DNA of 64,000 bases, from assembly GCF_958298935.1 (NCBI RefSeq), contig NC_084936.1, positions 5,215,501 to 5,279,500 of the forward strand. Direction: 5' to 3'. This DNA is from Phragmites australis. Taxonomy: Eukaryota; Streptophyta; Magnoliopsida; Poales; Poaceae. A program made the translations under genes and the position numbers. How positions within the stretch are numbered: position 1 is the stretch's first letter; each line of letters begins with the position of its first letter. This document shows positions 56,466 to 64,000 of the stretch, in pieces. The notes below the pieces were generated by a model. The model was given only the letters and a program-made list of their open reading frames with translations, was not told where the DNA came from and ran no database searches.

Positions 56466-58090
56466 GGCGATGGCCCAAAGACTGGGGATGGTGCCCTATT
56501 TCTTCGAGACCGATCACAGCATTGGTGTCACGTGGCATTAGAACTCCATCTTGTACTTCTTCCTTGACTTGGTTCATGCTGATGCCCCGGGAGCAAGGTT
56601 GCCCCGGCTACTCACGCTTGAGCAGCAGGACCACCCGAGACCTTCATGCTCCGTTCCGAGCACCTAGCCCCCGAGCCTACGCAAGGCTCCCGTGCTCGGG
56701 GCGCGCAGCCCCCGGGCGCTTGTAGGTTCGCGGCTGCTGAGTCAAAAAGACACAAGCCTTTTTTGTTCGGGAAGTAAGTCCACTCGGCACAGTGCCCGCC
56801 GCGACTTGTGAACGCACTTTCACTTGCGACCTCTCAAACACATAAACCGGAGACACGCACATGCGGAAAAGCAACCACGAGCCCCCCATGGTTCGGTGGT
56901 GTCCGGGGAAGGACTGACCAGGCCGAGCACCGACAGCCCGCCCCTGGGGCCTAGTCGGTCCCGTCCGCTCTTTGTTCGAGCGGTAGGATTATCCGAGAAC
57001 CCCAGAGGCTCGGTAGTGCTCGTGGTACTGCCATGCCGAGCCGGGCACCACAGCTCACCATAAAGGGCTTAGGTTAGCGATCGCCGCCTGCGTGGTATAC
57101 CGACTACTGTTTGTTTTTATCATTCCGGAAAAGCGAACACGAGTGCGGGGTTTTGCGCACGAGGAGATTGCCTTGCCGAATAGATTAGTACAGGAGGGTC
57201 CCGAGGATAACTCGGGAACAATAGAATATTGCGTATGGAAATTCATATGATTTTGCTGACTCACCAAGTCGGGGTCAGCCTTGCGGAGAGCACTTTAGCC
57301 CCCAGGACGTCTTTTTAGCATCCGAGCACTGCAAACCCGGCAATGGAACCAGGGGCTAGGCGGTCCCGACCACTCATGTTCGAGTGGTAGGACCGACCAG
57401 ACCGAGCACCGACAGCCCGCCCCCGGGGATTAGGCGATCCCGACCACTCTTTGTTCGAGCGGTAGGATTACCCGAGAACCCCAGGGGCTCGGTAGTGCTC
57501 GGGGTACTAATGCCCCTGTGCCCGGGATGTCTGGCTCTCGAGCATTTATCTGCAAGCTAAAAATAGGACAAGATTCTTTTCTTGGTGCGCTCTGTTAGTG
57601 TGGTACTCATTATAGCCTGCTCTCGTTTTTAACCCGTGACCTCTCGAATACCCGGACCGGCGAAGTATACAGACAGAGATATGACCAAGAGGTCCTATGG
57701 TTCGGTGGTGTCCAGGGAAGGACTGACCAGGCCAAGCACCGACAGCCCGCCCTTGGGGCCTAGTCAATCCCGTCCACTCTTTGTTCCAGCGATAGGATTA
57801 TCCGAGAACCCCAGAGGCTCAGTAGTGCTCAGGGTACTGCCATGCCGAGCCGGGCACCACTGCCTACCACATCAGACTTAGGTCAACGACCACTGCCTGC
57901 GGCGCATACCGGCCGGGATCCGTTTTTATCAGCGGGAAAATGAGAGAGAGTGTTTTTTCCTCGCACGAGTCGAGCATCTCACCAAGCAGATTAACATATG
58001 GGTTCCAGAGAAAAAACCGGAACAAGAGCAATATAGGCGTATATTGAACGATCCATACTGATATGATGAATTTAAATTGCAAGTGATAAC
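56466..58090 (-). repeat. Tandem non-coding modules of the second gypsy element
   Basis: At least two copies of the module seen at 42335-43740 lie here in reverse. Repeated phrases are GACCAGGCCGAGCACCGACA and GCCCGCCC(C/T)TGGGGCCTAG, then GGATTATCCGAGAACCCCAG (56917-57010, 57380-57490, 57720-57830). No conserved protein is encoded, although short open frames exist on both strands. Confidence 0.7.
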
Positions 58091-58560
58091 TCACATGATT
58101 TGGATCAGCCTGGGAACTCCGGGCAAGCACCAGTCGATGGCGACCTGCAGGTACACATAGCCCCCGATTGCTCGGGGGAAGGGACTCAAGATGCCAAGCC
58201 CCCAGACCGCGAAGGGCCAAGACAGGAGGAAGGCATGAAGAGCCAGAGCTGGCCGGTGAAACTGCTTGCGTGAGACGGGCACGTGGCGTAGCGACAAACC
58301 AGCTCGGAAGCGTCCAGGAGAGCTGTTGGCCAGTACAAACCTTGCCGGGAGGCCTTCCCGACCAGCGTGCGGAACGATGCATAGCTACCGCACTCGCCCT
58401 TGTGAATCTCAGTGAGGAGCTCACTGTCTTCCTCCCGAGTGATGCATAACAGGAGGACACCGTCCGTGCCGCGCCGGTAGAGATTCTTCATCTACAATGG
58501 CATAGCGTTTGGACTGCGGTGCAATCCCCACTGCAGAGGCGTCGCCCCTAGGAAGGATAT
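58091..58560 (-). pseudogene. Integrase N-terminal fragment of the second gypsy element
   Basis: On the minus strand, NLYRRGTDGVLLLCITREED leads into GECGSYASFRTL, then KASRQGLYWPTAL and RYATCPSHAS, the HHCC zinc region of gypsy integrases. After a frameshift, WPFAVWGLGILSPFPRAIGG (start of the catalytic core) follows near 58240-58150. Then pol ends and the non-coding module begins. The catalytic D,D,E core is deleted. Upstream, SKRYAIVDE (near 58500) is the normal lead-in, again in another frame. Confidence 0.85.
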
Positions 58561-58959
58561 TTTCTTTCAAGTCCCCTCGGATCTCGTGGATCGACGAGGA
58601 TTCTTGAGAACTACCGGTAAGCACAACGCGCTCGCCGAGCGGCGGCACCCTGACGGGACCTCCCACTGAGGGTGCGGCCTGGGTTCCCCCAATATGAGCT
58701 CAAGGGTTCCCCTTCATCCTAGTCGGCAAGCAGGACGGATGGTCGTTGTGAGCCTTTTTTCCAAAGGCCCCGGCTGGGACGAGCACCCGGGCGGAGGCCA
58801 GATGAGAGTGGAGGTCGCGCACGCGCCTCAATGGATGAAGGCGATGGTGTGCCCGAGCTCTTGGAACCCGAGCTCTTCGTTCTCACGGGCGGCTTGGTCG
58901 TCGCCGTCCATGCGGCGCTCCTCGCGCTTCCTCTGGGATCGCTCCGTGAGACCCTTCAC
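58561..58959 (-). other. Junction between gag and integrase, pol deleted
   Basis: GC-rich sequence with short open frames and no protease or reverse transcriptase motif. The normal distance here would be about 3 kb, so the internal deletion falls within or beside this stretch. Confidence 0.5.
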
Positions 58960-60458
58960 CTACCAGCACTGGGTGAGATCGTGCGAGTCGATATGGTGGA
59001 TTTCGCACCATTTCCTTGCCTCTGGCCCTGCGGGAGCGGGCTTTTTCTCGACACCCGCTCGGCGCGCCAGCCTGCGTGCGGCGCCTTCCGCTAGCAGGAC
59101 AGGGGCAGCGTGGTGTTCCTTCTTCTTTTTCTTTTCCCGCTCATCAGAGCGGGAAGGACCTGCTTTGTCGGTTGCGGGTTGCTCAGGGCGCGGAACGTGC
59201 CACGTCGGAGCTTCCGCAGCCTTGGCGCACTTGTCGGCCAGCGCGAAAAGCTCCGCAGTGGTGTCGACCTCGTGCGTGCCTAGCTTCTCGAGCATCCGCT
59301 CGTCGCGGACGCCCTGCCGGAAGGCGATGATAACAGCGTGGTGGGCGATCCGCGGGGTGGTATTGCGGACCTGGCTGAAGTGCTGTATGAACTGTCTCAG
59401 CGTCTCTCCCTCTTGCTGCTTAACGGCGTGGAGGCCGCATTCCAAGCCGGGGCGCGTGAAGGTGCCCTGAAAGTTTGTCACGAACTGGTGGCACAGATCA
59501 TCCCAGGAGCAAATAGATCCTAGGGGTAAGTTCATAAGCCAAGAGCGGGCAGAGACGCTCAAGGCCACGTGAAAGTAGATGACCATAACCTTTTCGTTCC
59601 CGCCCGCCGCTTGGATGGCGGTGGTGTAGATCTGGAGGAATTCGACAGGGTCGATGGAACCGTCGTAAGTCTCTGGTAGTGCGGGTCGGAACTTCGTGGG
59701 CCAGTTGACTCGGCGGAGCTCGCCGGTGAATGCCCGGCAACCCGCGCCGTATACCTTGGCGCCGGCTGCACCCGTGGGGTGCGAACGCCGGTGCGCCGGG
59801 GAACCCCGACGGTCGTGGGCTGGTATAGAGGAAGCCTGGTCCTCCGCTGCAGCCTCGCGCCGGGACTCCTGATGGCGCTCGAGGGTGACGCACTCACTGA
59901 GGTGCAAGCGGCGATCTTGAGCTCTGGTCATGACCAGGGGGCGGCACTCCGCCTGAAGCCCCCCCCCCCGGTTGGTTCTACCGCCACCCGAAGATGGTCC
60001 GGCCTTCGTTGCACCGTGGAGGGAGGTGGCACGGGAACTCTGGGCGAGTACCGCCGGTGAGCCGTGCCCACCAAGCTGACCACCTCCTGTAGCCAACGGC
60101 CTTCTGGTGTTTCTCCTGCTGTTTGGACATGTGGGTGCCTAAGGAGTGCTTGCGCCGCAAGCAAAGCACTCCCAGGGTTGGTGTTGTCGAAGTTGAGTTC
60201 ACGCCGTATCGGACCTCGACATTGTCTAGAGGCTGACCTCGCGGCAGGGACAACGGTTGCTTGCTGCGGGTTTGGCGGCTCGCCCGCGGCGGCTGCGGCC
60301 CTGCTGAGCCCGGCGCCACCGTCCCCGATGTAGGGATGTGTCGTATGGGAAGATTGCCGCTGCTAAGGAACAGCGAGAGCTGGGGCCTCCTGGGCCACGT
60401 GTTGCACTTCTTCGCGCGAGTTCGAGCCAGTGCGCTGAAGATGATGTTCGCCCGCCAT
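58960..60458 (-). pseudogene. gag of the second gypsy element
   Basis: The likely start is ATG at 60458 (MAGEHHLQRTGSNS), matching the start of gag in the first element. A TAG follows after about 27 codons and a frameshift lies before 60096. From 60096 a long frame encodes VNWPTKFRPALPETYDGSID, ARSWLMNLPLGSICSWDDL and FSQVRNTTPRIAHHAVI. A zinc knuckle variant WCEIHHIDSHDLTQC (C-x2-H-x4-H-x4-C) follows near 58975. It is better preserved than in the first element, which has lost the knuckle. Confidence 0.88.
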
Positions 60459-60489
60459 TTTTCCTGGAAAAACAAAGCAGATTTAGGGA

Positions 60490-60516
60490 TGCAACCCCCC
60501 TACCTGACGCGCCAAT
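60490..60516 (-). promoter_or_regulatory. Primer-binding site candidate of the second gypsy element
   Basis: The minus strand after the LTR end reads ATTGGCGCGTCAGGTAGGGG, nearly the sequence found at 40318-40340. This supports common ancestry of the two elements. Confidence 0.65.
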
Positions 60517-62044
60517 TGTCGAAGGATGAACTCCACAAGCGGAGATCCGGAGGGACCCCCTTTGAGATTCGGTCGGGAGGATGATTCTGGATCCGTCTCG
60601 TATGTGGCGTTGGGCGAGTGTGTGAGATGCAGGTGGGATGGATGATTGGATGTTAGTGGAAATAAATGCTCAGAGATTTTAGATAAGTTCGAGCCGCACA
60701 GAGCGTAATACCCTACTCCTGTGTGTATGCTATAAATGCTCTAGGAATGCCTTTCTGAGGATTTCTTGTGTTACAAGGATTTCTGTCTAAGTCTAGAGCT
60801 TCGATCTTCGTTAGCTTGTCTGCGTCTGTTGAGATTCTTGAACTTGTGTCGATCTGTAAGACTTGGTCCTGAAGAACTTATTCAACCTTGGTCGACCTTG
60901 GACTCTGCCTCTTCTTCGGGGCGCCCACCCCTTCTTATATCTCGTCGAGGCGACCTGTCGTGCCCAAAAAGGATGGCGCGAGTCCCAGGCGCCATAAATG
61001 GAAAGCAACCATCATGGGCCGCAGCTTGATGTTACGAGGGGGTTGAAAATGCACCCCCGTCCGGTCCTATCATCATCATGTCGCTTTTTTAGCGGGTGCA
61101 GCAGGGGGGCCACCGGGCAGCCACCGAGCAACCCCGCGTGCCCACCTAGTCAGAGCAGGCCTGACACGGCAGGGCGGCAAGCGATAAACCTCGAACCCAT
61201 CGTAGATATCTTCATGCCGACTTCCTTTATGGGCCCCGTGTGGGGACACGCGATGGTACCCGACGCATTAAATGTGCCCACGCCTTCCTGCCAGGTGGTG
61301 GTAGGTACTGACGACAGGCGTGGGGGGAGTGGTTGGATATGACCGTACACGCCCCTTGTTAAATGCATCATCGGGCCTCCCACCGATTGACACCTCACCG
61401 ATAAGCCCCTGCGGGGTCCACCGGCAAGGGGCTTCTTAGGTCCTCGGGGAACTCTGGGTACTCGAGGGCCAGCTGTACATGGCCCCGAGCACCCCCCCTC
61501 CCCCGGAACTGGGTCTCCTCGGGTCCTCGGGGAACTATGGGTGCTCGGGGGCCAGCTGTTCCCGGCCCCGAGCACCCTCTCTCGGAACTGTGTCTCTTCG
61601 GGTCCTTGGGGAACTATGGGTACTTGGGGGCCAACTATTCATGGCCCCGAGCACCCTCTCCCCGAATTGTCTTCTCGGGTCCTCGGGGAACTACGGGTGC
61701 TCGGGGGGCCAGCTGTCGTCGGCCCCGAGCGCCCCCTCCCGGGACTTGGTCTTCTCGGGTCCTCAGGGAACTTCGGGTACTCGGGGACTAGCTGTTGCCG
61801 ACCCCAAGCGCCACCTCCCGGAACTGGCTTCCTTTGGGTCCTCGGGGAACTCGGGGGCTAGCTGTTGCCGGCCCCAAGCGCTTCCTCCCGGAACTGTGTC
61901 TTCTCACGTCCTCGGGGAACTTGGGGTCCTCGGGGACTACCTGTACTTGGCCCCGAGCACCCCCTCCCGGAACTGGGAAGGCGCCACGTGGCACTACGCT
62001 ATCCTGGCCTCGGGACTCGGAGACCCCGATCCCATATCACCGAC
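60517..62044 (-). repeat. 5' LTR of the second gypsy element
   Basis: On the plus strand it runs from TGTCGAAGGATGAACTCC to CCCATATCACCGAC. It contains about eight hairpin-type units of 60-75 bp (61438-61975), for example GTGCTCGGGGGCCAGCTGT with partner GGCCCCGAGCACC. Open frames across the array in several frames are repeat by-products. Confidence 0.88.
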
Positions 62045-62231
62045 TGCGCCCTTCACTCAGCACCGCCACTGCCTGCAGCTGCTTGTCAACAAAAAGAGGT
62101 TCAACTGGGAGACGACGAGGCCGCCGCAACTGTAAGAACACTTTGACCACCGCCGCAACTATAACATTTCGTAATGCACAAAAGGGGGAAAACAGAAATG
62201 AACACATGACGACAAAAAGGATGAGGGGATT
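62045..62231. other. Unrecognised sequence between gypsy LTR and ABCC fragment
   Basis: It contains CTGCTTGTCAACAAAAAGAG and two CCGCCGCAACT phrases 38 bp apart. It does not continue the ABCC exon. It could be another captured piece. Confidence 0.3.
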
Positions 62232-62651
62232 TATATGGAGGTTGTCGAGCTGAATTTCTCCTTCAGATGGCCAGTTATGAGCCAACTTATCTTCTGACGT
62301 GGAAAGAGGGGGCTCTGCGGGAATGCTAATATATTGCAAAATTCTTTCTACTGATATAATCTTGTTCTCTAAATTGCACATGCTCCAGACAACCCATGCT
62401 TGTAGCATGTTCAGGTTAAGCCCAAATGTGACAGCAAGGCCAGCAATCCCTGAAAGTAGGATTTAACGTTAGTTACAAACTCACTTCAACTCAGAACTTT
62501 TTTACCACCATCCATTCAGTGGAACAACAGAAACTGTTCAGAACTAACATCATACCTGGATCAATGAGACCGGGCAGCAGATTGATTAAAAATATCAAAG
62601 AGAAGGCAAATGTAAGAGATGACAGCACATCCAGACGGAAAGTGCTTGGTG
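62232..62651 (-). pseudogene. ABC transporter subfamily C (MRP-type) gene fragment, two exons
   Basis: On the minus strand, a partial exon (62651-62556) encodes FRLDVLSSLTFAFSLIFLIN then PGLIDP, part of the last transmembrane segments of ABCC proteins. A GTATG donor, a 106-bp intron and a TTTCAG acceptor follow. The next exon (62449-62232) encodes GIAGLAVTFGLNLN, then CNLENKIISVERILQYISIP and HNWPSEGEIQLDNLH. This is the linker between the second membrane domain and the second nucleotide-binding domain. The splice phase is preserved (CCA G|GG ATT). The frame then runs into unrelated sequence exactly where the second nucleotide-binding domain should start, and also stops matching upstream of FRLD. 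The full protein has about 1,500 residues; only about 105 are here. It is a gene fragment, not a transporter. Confidence 0.9.
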
Positions 62652-63080
62652 GCTAAGATTATCTTGATGCATTTGAAGCTCGACAACTCTAATCTCAGAC
62701 AAACACAGCCCTCTGATCATGAATAGCTGGATTGCTTCAATGCCCTATCTTTGATGCAGTTATTAAATTGCAGCAGTTAAACTGTCAATTTGACACAGAA
62801 AAACAAATAGCAAAGTAACTATCAAAGCCTCGTGGGCTAAACCATAGAGAGAGATATGCTAACAGACCACCGAACCTAACAAGCAGAGAAAGCTAGAAAG
62901 TCGTTAGATTGATTCACCCATTCACATTTACACAACCATCTAGACAGACTGATCTGGGTACCAGATCCCCACCAACACTCCAAATTACATGAAACATGAA
63001 ATATGACCCCGACGCAATTAGATATCGCGCAGATCGAGAGACGACAGAGAGAAAGGGACTGAGATGTTCGGGGAACTCAC
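62652..63080. other. Non-coding spacer between ABCC and RabE fragments
   Basis: AT-rich and intron-like. The right part (about 62930-63080) is likely the start of the first intron of the RabE gene, because it follows its splice donor. No RabE exon 2 was found. Confidence 0.5.
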
Positions 63081-63530
63081 CGCTGTCTCCGATAAGGGGC
63101 AGCTTGATGAGGTAGTCGTAGTCGGCCCGAGCCCAATCCCTAGCAACACCACTACCAACAGCAACAGCAACCAGATCAGATCGGAAACAAAAACAACCGA
63201 AACAAACTGGACGGCGGAATGACGAGCCGAACCGAGTGGGGAGGCGTACGTGTGGGGGCCGATCTCCGCTTCGTGTCCCCTCACGAGCGGTGGCGGCGCG
63301 CAAGCCGTGGAGCGGGAGGCCGAGGCGTCGCGGGGACAGAGAGGGGGCACCGGGTCTGCCTCTGGCCCCAACAGCACCCTCGCTCAAACTCCCTCGGTGG
63401 TTCGCGCCTCAAGACAGGGAGGGGATGACAGAGCTTGGTCGCGGCGGCTGCAGAAGTTCGAGGAACGGAGAGGCTGTAAGTACAGGATCGGGAGAGGCTG
63501 CGGTAATTTGGGATTAAGAAAATGATGAGA
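63081..63530 (-). pseudogene. RabE (Rab8-type) small GTPase fragment: 5' UTR and first exon
   Basis: On the minus strand, a GC-rich leader (63530-63145) runs into ARADYDYLIKLPLIGDSG (63137-63081), which stops at a GTGAGT donor (63080-63075). RabE proteins begin ...ADYDYLIKLLLIGDSG and the P-loop GDSGVGKS is split by the first intron at this place. Here the second Leu of KLLLI is Pro, and no ATG stands at the expected start; GTT GCT AGG GAT TGG precedes. The rest of the gene (switch regions, prenylation motif) is missing. RabE GTPases direct Golgi-to-plasma-membrane vesicle traffic; this fragment cannot. Leader, exon and donor are genomic, not cDNA-derived, so capture occurred at the DNA level (inference). 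Confidence 0.85.
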
Positions 63531-63663
63531 TTAGCCCTTAAGGGCACTGGTTGCAATTTAATCATTTAATGAAACAATTACGAAAATATCTAGATCAATA
63601 GACGGTTAGATTTAACCTATGATACTTTAAGATATAGATATCATTTTCCACTGTAAATGAGCT
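63531..63663. other. AT-rich sequence
   Basis: Nothing is recognised here. It may hold an end of the element that captured the gene fragments, but no terminal repeat could be paired. Confidence 0.3.
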
Positions 63664-63740
63664 CTATAATAAAGAACAAGAGACGACTCAAGACTTCAGA
63701 CATGCAATGCCATTATTCACAGAGAACCTCAAGCACTGCA
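63664..63740 (+). repeat. 76-bp direct repeat, copy 2
   Basis: This matches 55187-55262 (GAACAAGAGACGACTCAAGA, then CATTATTCACAGAGAACCTC). It continues into CAAGAGGTCAAGAAAAATAAG, which copy 1 lacks. Confidence 0.8.
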
Positions 63741-64000
63741 ATGCCCAAGAGGTCAAGAAAAATAAGTCTAAACTCTAATCAGTGAGGAACTGAGGGCTAG
63801 TGTGAAGAGAGGAGTCGATGGAGCGCAAGGGAGCAGCAGGGTCGTCGTTGCAGGGGGAGAAGAAGAGGTTCACTCGCTCGAGGGGGCAATTGATTTTTTA
63901 CCACCCTACAGGATGGCACCTTCCAAAATGCCATCCTACCAAAACTTCACTCCCAAATGCCATCCGGTCTGGCATGTCAGTGACCAGCGTGAACAGTAAC
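63741..64000. other. Right edge, short ATGCCATCC repeats
   Basis: The last 110 bases contain repeated phrases (GATGGCACCTTCC, ATGCCATCCTACC, ATGCCATCCGG) that recall the arms of Mutator-type MITEs (compare 12030-12130). The element would extend beyond the window. No gene is seen. Confidence 0.35.

Larger units (their letters stand above)
55407..62044 (-). mobile_element. Second gypsy (Tat-type) LTR retrotransposon, reverse orientation, truncated
   Basis: Read on the minus strand, the element has a complete 5' LTR (62044-60517), a primer-binding-like sequence, gag remnants, an integrase fragment, the non-coding module also seen in the first gypsy element, a purine-rich tract, and a 3' LTR. 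About 345 bp are missing from the outer end of that 3' LTR, which stops at 55407. Protease, reverse transcriptase and RNase H are gone. No antisense ORF is present. The right flank starts TGCGC, where CCGACA would be expected to end with A. No target duplication can be tested because the left end is lost. Confidence 0.85.

Noticed and set aside
55994..56725. 243-codon frame, also 61479-62135
   Set aside because: Produced by the hairpin repeat arrays in the LTRs of the second gypsy element.

Overview
The window reads as nuclear DNA of a grass, probably a panicoid or related C4-type grass (inference). Reasons: plant-type intron-containing genes, GC-rich 5' exons, a plant terpene synthase, and transposon families typical of Poaceae (CACTA elements with AGTGCCGGTT subterminal repeats, Tat-lineage gypsy elements with an antisense ORF, CTCCCTCC Stowaway MITEs, plant L1 LINEs). 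No rRNA, tRNA, CRISPR or bacterial-type operon was seen. Most of the sequence is transposable elements nested inside one another; real host coding sequence is a small minority.

Layout. 0-1.3 kb: the last two exons of a terpene synthase (+), whose upstream exons lie outside the window. 2.1-5.1 kb: a broken CACTA copy. 5.1-10.1 kb: LTR-derived sequence, including a 2.5-kb solo LTR (7084-9577) inserted into another LTR. 10.8-11.7 kb: a LINE tail. 11,694-25,258: a CACTA element with both terminal repeats and an AAT target duplication, carrying decayed TNP2 and ORF2/C48-protease genes on the minus strand and a nested Mutator-type MITE. 25.3-31.6 kb: LTR pieces, an inverted CACTA fragment, a copia RNase H gene split by an LTR, and a small solo LTR. 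33.0-33.7 kb: a hAT MITE.

33.8-50.6 kb is a nearly complete L1-type LINE with target duplications, itself split by an 11-kb gypsy element (38,456-49,399, TSD CAGTC, two 1862-bp LTRs). That element has lost most of pol but keeps gag remnants, the integrase C-terminus and a long antisense ORF with its own TATA box and an intron. The LINE sits just upstream of a small two-exon host gene (50,739-51,651), apparently separating it from its promoter; the gene also has an in-frame TAA. Then come MITEs, a poly(A)-ended retroposed sequence, and a second, inverted and truncated gypsy element (55.4-62.0 kb). The right edge holds fragments of two unrelated host genes in the same orientation, an ABCC transporter and a RabE-type GTPase exon 1, which looks like transposon-mediated gene capture.

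How it works together: I see no multi-gene functional system. The window is a stratified insertion record: host locus, then LINE, then gypsy; LTR, then solo LTR; LINE tail, then CACTA, then MITE. Many coding remnants are inactivated by stops of a kind that C-to-T change would produce. The most unusual points are the antisense gene, the hairpin-forming tandem repeats in the gypsy LTRs, the tandemly duplicated non-coding module shared by both gypsy elements, and the chimeric RabE/ABCC capture.
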